DNA of 64,000 bases from assembly GCF_000237925.1 (NCBI RefSeq), contig NC_031502.1, positions 33,197,914 through 33,261,913 of the forward strand. The letters are read 5' to 3'. Shown piece by piece: positions 1-12,454 of the stretch (position 1 is its first letter; each line of letters opens with the position of its first letter). The notes beneath the pieces are model-generated. The model was not told where the DNA came from. It saw only the letters and a list, made by a program, of their open reading frames with translations, and did not search any database. The translations under genes and the position numbers were made by a program. This stretch comes from Schistosoma mansoni. Taxonomy: Eukaryota > Platyhelminthes > Trematoda > Strigeidida > Schistosomatidae.

Positions 1-530
1 AGGGAATGGTGGTAAATCAGTTGATGAGGTTGTAAATCTTCATCGACTGAGATGGTTGGGCCATGTGTTACATATGCCTGAACACCGATTACCACGACGC
101 ACAATGCTGACTAGTATTGGAGATGGTTGGAAGAAGATCAGGGGCGGTCAAACCAAAACGTGGCATCAGTTTTTGAAGTCACTGACTTCTAGTCTGAGCC
201 ATGTTGATAGGTGCAGACTACTTGGTTGGGGTCCGCGCGACTATCGTAACCAATGGTTGGAGACTCTAGGTGACATGGCTAGGAATCTATCACAATGGCG
301 CAGGTGTACACACTCTTTATCTTCCCTTAAACCTTGAGATTAGAATTGCTTCATATCTGTCTTCCTCCCTGTACTATATACTTATATACAACCTTTCTTT
401 TATATATTACCACCACTAAATTTACTACTATAAATTTGGTGTTCATCTTGTAGTGCTATTGAGATATGCCAACTTGGACCGATGCATATGTGTGCTTGGT
501 CCTACGTTGTAGCTGACTGACTGACTTGTT
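1..530 (+). mobile_element. 3' end of an RTE-clade non-LTR retrotransposon
   Basis: The frame from base 2 to the TGA at 335-337 encodes the C-terminal end of a reverse-transcriptase polyprotein, containing LRWLGHVLHMPEHRLPRR and GWGPRDYRNQWLETLGD. The same C-terminus recurs on the minus strand at 41281-41586 and, decayed, at 44600-44860 and 54840-55130. The 3' untranslated tail ends near 528 in a short CTGA/CTGACT repeat that also ends the other copies. The window edge cuts the element, so how much of it exists upstream is unknown. The clade (SR2/RTE-like) is assigned by resemblance. Confidence 0.85.
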
Positions 531-875
531 AATTTCATCTCATCGTATTAAAGTGATATAGTTTTAATTAAAGCACATTTTTATTAAACTATACATTGAT
601 TATAACTGACTAACTGTATATTTCATTGGATATGTCTTTATTTTATCCACCTTTTATAGATTTATATTTTAAATATTGAACCCAATTATCTGTTACTTTT
701 GTAGTAACTCTATCATATGAACTTAATAAATGTTACTGCTTTCTCATAAAACAGAAGTGTGAATAAAATACAAAATTGTACGCATGAATTATAATGTTAC
801 TTTTACTAATTTGCCTTGTTAAACTAATTAAAAACTAATATGTTACACCCATATATTGTTCATAGGATACGCAAA

Positions 876-927
<52 letters not shown>

Positions 928-1296
928 CCTTTCTTTTCAGGAAAACAAAATTGATAAACAAATCGATACTGTTTGTCGATAATCAATAAACGGAAAAGTA
1001 AACGTACAATTAAAAAGGTAAACTAGAAAAATAAAATATTTTAAGAGTAAACATTTCACAATATATATATCGAATTTCTTATTATTACTATCTCATAATT
1101 GAAGCATGTATCGTAGAGAGTTTGTCATAATAAGTTTTCAAAATAGTTGTTTGTAAGAGATAAGTAAACATTTTTGAAATACTTAAGAAATAGTTAATTG
1201 ATATTGTAACAAAACGTTAGATGGTTTGAGATAGTTAGTAGAAAACTTTAGGCCTAAGTATAGCAATAATTATCATTCTTTAACAAGAATTACTTT
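531..1296. other. AT-rich, no gene seen
   Basis: Apart from the TA microsatellite at 877-924, I see no coding frame with splice signals and no recognisable repeat in this stretch. Confidence 0.5.
877..924. repeat. (TA)n microsatellite
   Basis: An uninterrupted TA dinucleotide run of about 46 bases. Similar runs occur at 18790-18817, 40229-40262, 46684-46728 and 51542-51557. Confidence 0.95.
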
Positions 1297-1556
1297 TAAA
1301 TCCACTTGGAAGATTCAAACAAACAATACCAAGTGAGTTCAAACTTCACCCTATTGCACAAGCAAGTGGTTATCAGGACTCAGTAGCTGAGTGGATAACG
1401 CGATGGCGTTTGAAGCGAAAGGTACTGGGTTCGAGTTCCAAAGTGAACATCAACTCTGAGATGCAGGTACATCCAGATGACGAGTCCCCAATAGGACGAA
1501 ATGCGCGTCCTGGATTCCACTGCTAGCCACTTTCCATCTTTGCTTATAAGAAGTAC
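1297..1556 (+). repeat. SM-alpha-like tRNA-headed SINE (family A, copy 1)
   Basis: A tRNA-like head starts at about 1378, with a Pol III A box (TAGCTGAGTGG) and a B box (GGGTTCGAGTTCC). A hammerhead-like module and a CCACTTTCCATCTTTGCTTAT tail region follow. Nearly the same sequence occurs at 60645-60820 and 63345-63515. The 80 bp before the tRNA head (GGAAGATTCAAAC onward) is also shared with 63270-63345, so the repeat unit is longer than the tRNA part. Confidence 0.85.
1463..1523 (+). ncRNA. Hammerhead ribozyme in SINE family A (core-mutated)
   Basis: The layout is stem I (GGTACATCCAG paired with the CTGGATT side), core, stem II (GTCCCCAATAGGAC), GAAA, a short stem III (TGCGCG) and the cleavage triplet GTC at 1507-1509. 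The usual CTGANGA core reads ATGACGA here. The changed base (a1477) is the invariant C3, which normally pairs with G8, so this copy is probably inactive. SM-alpha hammerheads of Schistosoma are established knowledge. Confidence 0.8.
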
Positions 1557-4304
1557 CTTTGTTCTTGATGATAACAGTTCTCTTAAAGGGATTCGAACTT
1601 GTATCACTTAGTATTACAGTATGAGATATTAACATTGATAATTTGGGGTCAAGATTGACCTCGTGGTAAGAAATTCATCATGTCATTTTACAGCCCAAAA
1701 ACTTATCCAGAATCTTTTAAATGTACGTATTATTAGAAGGATAACATTAATCCAGTTTTTCCCATTGATAACTTTGAAGAAAGCAAGAATAATAAATATA
1801 GCAGAATAAGTTGAATTCGTTTATTTCATGAATTCTTGCCACCAACTTACAACCTAGATATAATAGTAATAACTATCAATGTACATACTTTATGTTATAT
1901 TGGTAAAAATCAATAGAATAATAAAGGCAAGCGTGAAAGTATCATAGAGTGGACGCTGTGTTGATATTTTAAAAGCGTTCAAAGTAATCAATATCCAAAC
2001 AACTTCGAATCTGTTATGTTACACCGAAGTCATAAAAGTCAAAAAGTTCAAATCAAACTTATATATTTAGAAGGATAGAGTTGTAAATCTTTCATTACCG
2101 TGGTTCCTTTTTATTTTCATTATCTAGCTACGTAATTTCCTATTTCATACTACAGTATCAAATTCCTTTTTTCTTCTTCTTGAGTTTCACTCATCTTACT
2201 CTGTTATTCTAACAAATTTCATGTTCATTATTGTGTAACTTCAATATTCATTCTCTAGAAACATGTTTCAATGTGCTTTAAAATTTTTCATCCATAATTT
2301 TCACACTTAATAACATAACTATTCATCTTTTTTTTACCACTTTATATTACTCTTATACTTGTCATTGTTTCTCTACTAATCTTCACTAATATGGTATAAA
2401 GTATGCACACTCATCATAGATAGTTATTGTTATTGTTTCTAGATTGTTCCTGATGTATCCAAAGTATGACATCTAATTTAAATGATCAAATAGGCTGATG
2501 ACGTATAGAACATTAAACACTTAAAAATAACAATAACATCAAATAGTTTTGTAAAAAAGAAAGGTATACTAAGATCATCAATCTTATGACAAATTGTTTT
2601 AAAACAAATTACTTATGCATCACGTAGTACAATCGGTTTAAGAAATGAAAATAAACGAAGTGAAAAACTTGTACATAAACCCTTAGAAGTATAAAAAGCA
2701 CACCCAAATGAGTATATTTCTTCTTTTTTCCCTCTACAATACAAGTCAATCTTTTGTCAAATATTTAGGGACATTATGTGAATTATGTGAAGAAGTGATG
2801 GAACAAAGGATAGGAATTCATTTAAATGATTTGTAGAGATTTAATCAGTAAAAAGATAAGATGCATGAGCCATTAAAACTATAACTAAGCCAAATTGAAA
2901 CTTATGAATTTTTTGAAACTGTCAACCATCAGACTGGGTAAATTACCATATGGTAATGTGTTTAAAATAGGAAATGAAAGGCTCAGTATGAACTTATACA
3001 CAGTTATTGATAAATACCTGGTCATTAGTTATATTGTGGAATTAAACTTATGTTTATTTGATAGTATTTTGTGGTGGAAATTGTCTTTGAAAATAAGTTA
3101 TCCAGTACATGCAGAATAAGTCACTAATAGACACTAAACGTTTCAAAAATAAGATGTAGTAGGGTTAACAATACTACATATTTACCAGAATCGCAGTTGA
3201 TGCAACACAATTTGAATCTCAGAACTTATTCTATGATTATAAAGTGACTTAGTAGTTATATTCTCAGCAGCCAATCAGAATCAAGAAATTCCTTTTATTT
3301 AATGTGACAATCAAAAATAAATATACATATCTTGTGGTTGAAACCATGAGTCAATGGAAGCTAGACCACCATATATCTTACATTATATGAAAAACACAAT
3401 AGAAATATTTCAATTTACTTTGCTGATAATAAGCTATATATAAACTCTATGTTCCTATGGTGTTAAAAGCGAAAAATAGATAATAAGCCCTGAACATCTA
3501 ATGAGCTTCCTAAAATTATTAGACTGTAACCGGCTCCATTGTTTCTGTTGAGAAATACATTTGATTTATACATGTTCTATTCATTAATTGAAAAAAATGA
3601 CTTTATACTTTCAAAGTCACTTTAATACCACTGTTGATTTGTTTCTGTATCATAGTTACATAGATTTCAACCAATGAATCTCACGTTTTAAATCACACCT
3701 TCCTCCCACTCCTACTAAGGAAACTGAGTATAATTACATTAACCCTAACAAAATGGATTAACTAAACAATTTTCCCGTACTCATCATTGATTAAGTCTTT
3801 ACATTCAATTCCGATTTAAAACGTCAATAAGTTAGTCATGTTTAAAGCATACACATTTAATGATATAAAAGTTAAATACATTAAAGTTCATAATAACATC
3901 CCAACCACAGAAAAGGCATTGATCAATCATATCTAACTCATCATTTTTATCATATACCGAAATCTTGGAAATCAGTGAAAATTACTTTGAAGTTAACGAT
4001 TCATTTGCCAGTTTTTTTTCCTACAATAATTTAGGACTAAAATTTCATCTCGTTTTGAGTTTATAAAGGGGAATATATTCTCTTTTTGGTCAGTGTTAGC
4101 GTTCCCATTGATAAATAGTTTATTCAATTAAAGTAATTGAATATATTACTGAGAATATATAAATAGCAACTGTTGTATGATTTTGTAATGATTCGAAAAC
4201 TATTCATCATTCATTAACATTACTTTCATATATTTGTGCATTTTGAGAATGAATCAAAAGTAGCACGATATACAGCTTTTTCGAATGAGTCACTTTCTTA
4301 ATTA
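1557..4304. other. AT-rich, no gene recognised
   Basis: Downstream exons of the minus-strand transporter could lie here, but I found no convincing one. A short fragment of SINE family B (TTGAAACCATGAGTCAATGG, then AAGCTAGACCACCA) lies at about 3338-3371. The open frame 2895-3119 has no recognisable domain and I do not call it a gene. Confidence 0.4.
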
Positions 4305-4522
4305 TTTTTTTTGAGGGGGTTTTCTGTGGAGATTTTAAGTAATTTTTATATATACTTGAAATCATGAGTCAATTAAAGCTAAACCACCTTAGAAAACCTG
4401 AAAGCACTGGACGGCCGTCTCGTCCTATTGTGGGACTCCTCAGCAGTGCGCATCCACGATCCCGCCTCATGAGATTCGAACCCAGGACCTACCAGCTTCG
4501 CGCCAGAGCACTTGACCGATAG
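4305..4522 (-). repeat. tRNA-headed SINE family B, 5'-truncated copy (B1)
   Basis: Read on the minus strand it carries a tRNA-like B box (GGTCCTGGGTTCGAATCTCA), the hammerhead module, then TGGTTTAGCTTTAATTGACTCATGATTTCAAG. The A-box end is cut off at about 4522. The copy lies in the 3' flank or intron of the transporter gene, 85 bp below its splice donor. Confidence 0.85.
4404..4449 (-). ncRNA. Hammerhead ribozyme in SINE B1 (core-mutated)
   Basis: On the minus strand: GCACTG, CTGAGGA, stem II GTCCCACAATAGGAC, then GAGA in place of GAAA, CGGCCG, and the GTC/CAGTGC cleavage side. The A-to-G change in the conserved GAAA (plus-strand c4419) should abolish cleavage. Confidence 0.75.
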
Positions 4523-4606
4523 TTTGTGTCTATCATAAACCTCAAAATATATCAATAACGTTAAAATTGTTTATGATAAAAATGAATGAAATATTTGTTC
4601 CCTTAC

Positions 4607-5563
4607 CTGTAAACATGTTCTTGGTAATGATGGTAGCTCAACTGGAAGTAATGTAGTAGCACCGTATATAATCATTCCCCATATAAAATTAATAGCAATT
4701 AATAAAGGAGTTGCAATAGCATAATTATTGTAAATAAATTTCATAATATTTTTAAATGTAGGAGTTGCATTTGCATGATTCTGTTTTTCGTCAACAATTG
4801 ATAGATAATTAGATAAACTATAATGTTTTGATGAATATGTATTTTCCTTATCTATAATATTAGGAATACGATCATTACATTTTGCTATTTTGTCTAAGAC
4901 TTTAGCTGATTCTTCATAATTTCCCCATTGGGCTAAAATGACAGGTGATTCTTGAATACAGTAGGTCAGACCAAGTGCACACAATATAAGAGGTGCTGTT
5001 GTGAAAAGTATAAAAAATCTCCAACTAAGTTTTGATGTCGAACAACCAAGGCCAACACCAGTTACATATAGAGCAATAAATGAATCAAAAAAACAAACAA
5101 GCAGTTGACCAGTAGGCTGGTAGCTTTCTGGTAGTACTTCTGATATCATCGAGCAACCAGCAGTCAGTAGACCACCAATGTACAAACCTGAGATAAAACG
5201 TAAAACTGCAAGCCACATGTAAGTGGGTGAAATAGCACACAACCATGTCATGTAGATTAGAGCAAGACAACATAGAATATTAAGATCTTTTCGTCCGAGC
5301 CTATCTGAAAGATACCCGATAGGCGGGGAACCAATACATATACCCAAAAACACAAGGGTAGTAAGAAGAGCAACATAATCCGAACTCATATTCCATTCAC
5401 AGCGTAATGTTGGTCCGAGAATTGCTTGAATTAAAGTTTCCATAGTGTCAGTAGCTTGAGCCGTACCAATAATTATGATGACGCGAACCTGATACCAGCC
5501 AAACCCTAGTTGGTCCAGAACAGTCTGAACTCCAGAACGTTTGACAGCGTTCTCCGACTCCAT
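4607..5563 (-). CDS. SV2/SVOP-like major facilitator transporter, first coding exon
   Basis: This exon encodes 319 residues from the ATG at 5563 and ends in phase 0 at a GT donor (CAG|GTAAGG, donor at 4606-4605). The start is the first in-frame ATG after stops. The protein opens with a cytoplasmic segment and the SVOP-type phrase VLDQLGFGWYQ (16-26). Membrane segments follow from about residue 27, each 18-23 residues long. The major facilitator loop 2-3 motif GYLSDRLGRK is at 83-92, and a PLILCALGLTYCIQESP segment (191-207) ends the first six helices. A hydrophilic loop (about 208-270) and helix seven follow. That is roughly the first 60 percent of the family length (about 500 aa); the remaining exons were not found and may lie beyond the left edge. 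Relatives carry organic ions or are synaptic-vesicle-related; the substrate here is unknown. Confidence 0.85.
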
Positions 5564-5870
5564 TTATTGTACGAAAATGAATTCCACAGACAACCACAGA
5601 ATATCGTGAATACAAACGATACATTTCGATTAGCCAATCAGTTAGTTACAAACTCAAGGACAGGTAATTACTAAAGTATGCTATGGTTGGCTCGTACTCT
5701 GAAGTCCATTAGTATATAATAATTTTAAAATTACGCAATATTAATTTATCTTATGAAATAAATGAGTACGACAATGTTCAGAAAAAATTAAAGCAGTATT
5801 GGACATCGAATTTGTTTGCCTTTATACTTTTGTTAATACGCATCTAACGTGTCATTTCGGTCAGACGTAG
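5564..5870. promoter_or_regulatory. Divergent intergenic region (candidate bidirectional promoter)
   Basis: Only 307 bp separate the start codon of the minus-strand transporter from the most upstream start codon of the WD40 gene on the plus strand. Both 5' untranslated regions and core promoters must fit here unless transcripts begin inside the neighbour. I see no clear TATA box that decides a start. A shared promoter is inferred from spacing only. Confidence 0.45.
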
Positions 5871-8800
5871 ATGGCGGTGAAATGGTAAATGTGTCTAGAC
5901 TAGCCCTTGTGTTTGGGCTTTGTGGACTTGTACACTCTGCTTTCTCAGCTGCACAGCGTAAACTCCTAATAATTTAAACAATCATACCTTATTTAAATAA
6001 TATAGATCGTTCATATATTCGTCTAACTGATCAGGAGTACATCTCACTACCGGCAGACGTAATCTAATCAGTTTCGTGTTATTAATTGCAACCTGTGTAG
6101 ATTATTGTCCAGATATTTCTCTCCTTCATTGCTGTGTGCATAGGAGTTGTCGGTCTATCTGGGACTTTAAAGGAAATAGAAGCCGCCTCAGAATTTAGAG
6201 AAAAGTATGTCAAAATGCATATCTAAAGTGTTTTTAAGGACTTGGGATTCACTTGGGAATCATCCATCTTTCTATATCTTCCATCACCGCAAACTCCCTT
6301 GTTTGTCACAAACTACTCACTAGTGTTTTGTGTTCTTAGTGCAGTCTGATGACCCCTAATCCTCTTGCTTCTGCTGTAGGACACACAGATTCAGTGACAG
6401 CATTGTCACTCTCTGATAATCTTTTAGCTTCTGGAGGAGAGGACGGAAATACATACCTCTGGTCTTTGGATCAAAGTCAATTTCCCGTTCTCTGTGCCCC
6501 AAGATTAGATCACTGTTCTAGTCTCAAGTTTAGTGCGGCAAGATCGCATATTCTGTACAGCGCATATGGTCAGCAAATCGTCTCATGGGATATTCGTCGT
6601 ATGACTGAGCCGGTTGTTACTTGGGAGGTAAGTTAAGTTTTTTTTAGCTGTACCTAACCATTTCACTCTAGGTTAATGATGATGAAATCAACTCAATTGA
6701 CTTTTCTGGAGATGAGCATCGTCTTTCGTCTGCAGATGATTCTGGAGCTGTTCAAATTATTGACGTGAATAATGGCCAGGTTACGCGTACTCTTAAGAAA
6801 CATGATAACATATGTTCTTCAGCTAAATTTCGTCCTGGCCGAACATGGCAATTGATTAGTGGTGGCCTTGATTGCAGAGTTATTGTCTCTGACTGGAAAG
6901 GCTCTGGTCTCGGTGTAATCATTTTTGAAATGGATGAGATCGTTGAAAGTCCTGAAGAGTTCTTACAGTCCTTACCAACTGATTCAGACTGGCGCCATGG
7001 ATCAAGCACAAGTAGTAATGACAATGTGGAAATCGACTATGATAATTCAGATGACACAGACTTCGGAGCTACTTATGCAGCCGGACATTCTCAAATTATC
7101 GCTGATAGTAGTTCCTTAAGTCCATCCTCTGGGATTGGTTCTGAATCCAGAAAAAAACACTCTGTTTTGAGTGATGATGAGCACTTCACAAGTAAGGCGA
7201 CCATTCGTATTCGCGAAGCCGTCACACAGAACGACATGTAAGTCATACCCTGTCTTATCACGAGTTAATATCGTAATAACTAGCAGTCAGCGGCCGTAAA
7301 TTTCTCTTTGATGACATTTTGGTACTCACATGTATATCGATACGTTGTGCCTTCTGTGCTATTACTCAATAGTTGTTCGCTCTTATTCTATATACTCGTC
7401 CTAACGACTGGATGATGGCTAACTCAGTACAAAAATGATGACAAATAGCATGAGTATATTTTGGATAGTTTAAGAATAAAACGGTTGCACTATGGTTGAA
7501 GATTTAAAATCACCTTTGTCATCAGTCCTACTGTTTAGAGTTGAAAGATTTGCTAAACCACTGAGCTACATCTGGTGTCACTGATTAGTATTGTCCTTAT
7601 TTCCCCCTCTCGCTCCTTCAGAAGATCCATGACTAGTAAGTTTCCTGATCAAATGGTTAATGTTAGCCTGGTAGTCTGTAATTGCTTCTTTGTGAGATGT
7701 TACTGTTTGAATAAATACAATCAATCACTTTGACGTATATGTGTATAGGGTTGCCATTACAGCATAACCTGTTCAGATTGCTACTCTCTAAACTTAAAAT
7801 TAATTTATTACAAAACTAATCATGTTTTAATATGCTTTTACCCACTTTTAAGGAGCATAGCAACCAATAGTCGTATCTTCTAACATCAGCGTTACTTCTG
7901 ATTCCTTAAAATCATCTACCTAGAAGAAATTTTCTCATTTATAAATGATGATACTCTCATTGAATCAGCATCCTTAAGTAAAGGATGGACCTCCAGTCAA
8001 ATAATAATCAGCGTAGAACCTGACAAAAATGTACGTTAACTGAGATACAGCTCCTATTTTCTTATAAAGCAGATGGGAAAATTATCGAAATACTATGTAT
8101 TTTTTCTAAGTCATAAGGTTAAGTTTCTATATCAAAGGATATCTGTAACTTATCCGTCATAAACTGGCTTGCCTTATATCAGTTGAGATACAGACATCAG
8201 GCAACTTTTAATGTAATTGTCTTACTGTGTACAGGTACTTGGATTTAAGCCATACTTTGAATAGGAGATGGTGATACTACATGTCTTCCCGGTTTTAGGT
8301 CGAGTCATTTAACCAAAAAACCACCTCAGCTTTCAAATGTGTCTATAAGTGTCTCTATTTACTTTAAATGTGTGGGTTAATCACCTGTCTCACAAAACCC
8401 GGACAGTTTTCCTTGATATCTGTGCACACTTATCCACTACTACTAATCGACCGTGTTTTTTTTCCTACGACCCTTGAATCTATACAATCACTTCTCAGTT
8501 TGACGTTGTTCAAATAGTTACTCTTATCGAAAATGTATAACTACAAGTTAACATCATTTCTCGACTTTAAAAATGATTCGAAAAAGCTACCTGTATCTTT
8601 TTAGCAAATCATCCAAATTAATTGATAAATTCATTCGTAGTGATATCCTGTTTCTCCTAAAGTCATCTTATCAGTATGCTTCCATTATTTTAGGGAGTGG
8701 AAACTCATTTGATGACATTTCAGTGTAGACAATTATACTAATTGTTGATCTGGTTGTTAGAAGGGGCAACTGCCTCGTGAAATCCAAAGATTCTCGGCTT

Positions 8801-11800
8801 TCACTATAAGGCGTCATAATTCTAAATGAAGATCCTTCAACTTCTGGGGCAGAGTTTAAGTGGTTTAAACTGTTTCTTATGGCTAGCATTTCTTAAGAAA
8901 GGTTATTTTCTGCTGGATGGGGTTGCTGACCCCATACTCAACCCTCCCTTACCGAAGCTTGGAACCTGCAGTAACCCTACAAAAGCTACAGGATAATCTG
9001 ATGCAGATGGGAAGGCAAGGATTTGCAGAGCAGAAGCCGTGCTCCTACAGTTGAAAAAAATATGGAACTCAAAACAACTGTCGGCCAACATCAAAGTCAG
9101 CATCTTCAATACGAACGTCAAAACAGTCCTACTGTACAGAGCTGAAACTTGAAAAACTAACACAACCATCATCAAAAAGTACAAGTATTTCTAAACAGTT
9201 GTCTGCTCAGGATACTCAACGTCCACCGACCGGATACCGTCAGCAACAAACTACTGTGAAAGAGAACAAACCAGCTTCCAACTGAGAAGGAAACTAGGAA
9301 AAGACGCAAGTATTAGACAGGACACACATTGAAGAAATCCTCAAACTGCATCACGACACTAGCACCAACTTGGGGTCCTGAAAGGAAACGAAAAAGAGGA
9401 AAGCCAAAGAACACACTGTGTCGGGAATTGGAAGCAGACATGGAAAGGATGAATAACCATCGCAAACAACGGAAAAGGATTGCCCAGGACAGTATTGAAT
9501 AGAGAATGCTGGTGGGCGGCCTATGCTACTCCACAAAGGGTAACAGGCGTAAGTAAGTGTTGGTAACTAGAATTTAGGCTCATTAGACCTCCTCCTTGTT
9601 GTTTTTGATACCCTGGATTTGCGAGGTTTTAAATCTGAATGGTTATTTAGCAAGCCGAAGACGGTTGCTTTATTGTTCCATTCAAGCAGTGGGATTGGGC
9701 GGGGTTGCCCAATCTCACTATTTCCCCTCAACTTTTCTATCAACGATGTTCTGAAAACAGTTCTGATAGATGTAATGGTAATGTGGATCTGTTGCCTGAA
9801 AAAAGTCCTTTCGATCTTGAGTATGCGGATGACATTGCCCTACTGTGCGATGATACCCTAGCCATGCAATCTGCACTTGATCAGTTAGCAATCAGTGTCC
9901 GTAGATATGGTATGTGCTTTTCACCTTTGAAGTGCAAATAATTTTACAAGACTGCCAGGATCCTAAACCTTCAGTCACTCTGGGTGTCTGCGTCAGTGTT
10001 GGTGCTGGCGTGAGTGATGAAATCAATTCACGCGGCTTATGCCAACCTGGGCCACTGTTGGCGCCTTCGTGATGTTAGTCTGTGTCTGAAAGGTCGGATC
10101 TACAACGCTTCAGTGAGAGTAGTTTTGCCCTATTCTTGTGAAACCTGGCCCCTCCGATTTGAGGACTTTGACGACTCACTGTTTGATCACCGTTGCCTCC
10201 GAAGGATTACTGACATCCAGTGGCAACACTTTGTTAGTAATGCAGAGGTCCACCATCATGTGCTCGGGCACAACGACAATAATTCAATTGGTGTCACTAT
10301 CTTGAAACATCAACTTCGGTGGGTCCGACATGTCCTACGAATGTCGTCCCAGAGGATTCCATGTCGTGCATTATTCGCTGACGCTGGGGCCGGTTAGAAA
10401 AAGCGGAGAGGTGGTCAGTGTATGACGTGGTGTCGTGGCTTGGAAGAAGACTGTACAGGACTGGTTTATGTTGGTCCTTCACGACTCCCTTGTTGGGGTC
10501 TTGGAGGTGATGCAACAGTGGCTAGAGACGTTATCAGACATGGTTCAGAATAAAAAGCGGTGGCAATCCTGCTCTAATTTCCTTTTACTTCCTTCATAAA
10601 AGTGGGCGTAGCTTTTCTGACAAGAGAGAATTCTTTCTGGTTACATTTTTGCTAACTGAACTGCTCCCATTGTTATTTATTATTATTACTTGACTCTCAT
10701 ATACTGATTTCTGTTCATTGTCACCTCTCTTTTTATTAAAATCACCATTCTCTATCTCTTCACAACCTCATTGTTACTGTGTGGCGCATATGTATTTGGT
10801 GCCCCCTTGTGCTGGTGTTTAAAGTCCTATGTGACTACCCGGTTACATTGTTAGTATTATTGCCTTTCTGTACCTCCATGTTATGTCTAGTATAAATTTC
10901 TAATTATTCCGTTTCCTATCGGCTTACTATTGATAATATTTCCAGTGTTCGGATATTTCACCAGTCAACTATTGTTTTACAGGAGCAACCACATGTTTCA
11001 AATCAACGCATGTCATCAAATCATGTAACTTGGAGATCTGGATTGCCAATTAATCCTCCAATGGTTCACTCTGTTGCCTGTTCAGCGTCTGGAGATTTTG
11101 TGGCTGCTGGACTTGAAAGTAGCACTATCGAACTATTCGCGGGTGATGGCAAGCGTTTGAACCATTTAGAGTCACTCTATGGTCACACGCGTGGGGTATC
11201 GGCTCTTCATTTCATTGATGTAAGCTTGGATTTTGTGTTTTCTATCTATTCAAGTCCTCATTGTAATTTAACGTTTAATTTCATAATAACGGATAAATGA
11301 TTTTTACGGTAGTATTGGCATACCTTTTCATAACAAGTACAGCTCAAAGTGATTATCGGTAGTGCCACATTTTAGTTACCATTTTCGATAAATATAACCA
11401 GCTCCTCTATATAGAATGACTTAGCAGTAATCCTATGTGTCATGTTTTTTTTAATGGAGATTTTAATTAAACTGATTATATTGGTATTGCATTAAACTTA
11501 TGTATTTTTAGATGTTTTTGATCGTAGAATTCATGTTAATTTCTAGAAGAATATTTTTGGAAACTAAATAGGTTTGTAGCCACTTCACACTACCAATTTT
11601 TTAATGTAAATGAGCGGTACATCTGATTACGTATAATCGTGTACCACTATTAAATTCTTCAATAAGCAACCAAATATGCCGGAGATAAAATGACTTATAA
11701 GCTGAGTATTCATATTTATTCCAAACGTACATCATTTGTTCAGTAAATCTGCAAAATGGCTGTTGTTTCTGGTGAAGTTTCTAAAACGGCCTGTGGAGAA

Positions 11801-12367
11801 TAAGATTGACCTCCCCTAGACCGTTTAACATAACCTTGCTATAATCATCTGTGCTGTGTTCACAGACAGTACTGTTGATTAGATAAGTGCTAGAATGGTT
11901 ATAATTAATAAATATTAAACTTAGTATTCAAAGAGATAAACATCCTAAACCCTGACTGAGAATTGTAAAACGGAGCCTTCAACGGACTAATTAAACAGTC
12001 ATTTCAAAATTCTAAACATCGTAGCGCGGCTGAGTCACTTAGTTAAAGCACTTAATCGTGAAAATGGAAGTTATCTATGTTATGTTGTATTCGCTTTCAA
12101 TCTTTAAGGATTCATTCTTAATCAGTGGTGGCAATGATCAAAATGTATTCATCTGGACACTAGGATCAGAAGTTACAGGTTACAATGTATTCCATGGCGA
12201 AAAAGTTAGTGCTTTTGAAGGGACACATCTTGATCGTATCATAGTTGCGGATTTTTCTCCTGTTATCCAAGTACGTCTTGTTTTATTATTCTTTATATTA
12301 TTTATAATATTGATACTTTAACACTCAGGATGCAATAGCAAAGATATCCCAGACTAAATTTCTGTGA
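5871..12367 (+). CDS. WDR53: WDR53-like WD40 repeat protein, seven-exon model
   Basis: Phase-consistent exons are 5871-5884, 6345-6627, 6672-7237, 10946-11219, 12109-12270 and 12329-12367, giving about 445 aa. If the 14-nt first exon (ATG GCG GTG AAA TG) is not used, the start is the ATG at 6349. The first exon gives MAVK, the start known from vertebrate WDR53. WD repeats show as [62 protein letters not shown] and [14 protein letters not shown], and HGEKVSAF near the end is WDR53-like. An acidic/serine insert (about 6946-7200) is fluke-specific. WDR53 is a beta-propeller protein, in vertebrates listed among DDB1-CUL4 substrate receptors; that role here is inferred. The 3.7-kb intron 7238-10945 holds two retroelement remnants. 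Introns 6628-6671 (44 nt) and 12271-12328 (58 nt) are very short. The last exon ([12 protein letters not shown], stop TGA) is the least certain. Confidence 0.8.
8880..9560 (+). mobile_element. Non-LTR retrotransposon 3' remnant in the WDR53 intron
   Basis: Plus-strand frames broken by stops encode a typical polyprotein C-terminus, including [20 protein letters not shown] and [17 protein letters not shown]. The catalytic reverse-transcriptase part is missing and several stops are present, so this is a dead 5'-truncated copy. It lies in the sense orientation of the host gene. Confidence 0.75.
9600..10570 (+). mobile_element. Second non-LTR retrotransposon remnant in the WDR53 intron
   Basis: The frame 9705-9941 carries the reverse-transcriptase catalytic box ([10 protein letters not shown]). 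The frame 10014-10397 carries the C-terminal domain ([20 protein letters not shown], then [20 protein letters not shown]). Stops and frame changes separate them. It differs in sequence from the RTE copies at 1-530 and 41-45 kb but has the same C-terminal architecture. Confidence 0.8.
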
Positions 12368-12454
12368 ATTTAAGGTTGTGCATTTAACTTCTGTATGGTG
12401 AAATTGTAGACACCTCTGTTATTTTTCTGAATCATTCTTGAAATGATATGGCTA

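Noticed and set aside
1380-1635. Minus-strand frames over the SINE at 1.4 kb
   Set aside because: Antisense to a tRNA-headed SINE; no coding character.
5085-5273. Minus-strand frame of 62 codons inside the transporter exon
   Set aside because: It overlaps the transporter exon in another frame and has no features of its own.
6752-7024. Minus-strand frame of 90 codons
   Set aside because: Antisense shadow of WDR53 exon 3.
7550-7600. tRNA-like A box (TAGCTCAGTGGTTTAGC, minus strand)
   Set aside because: No matching B box and no cloverleaf; probably SINE debris.
10983-11219. WDR53 exon 4 beginning at TTACAG|GAG
   Set aside because: It would need a phase-0 donor upstream, but the donor at 7238 is phase 2; the acceptor at 10945 restores the frame.
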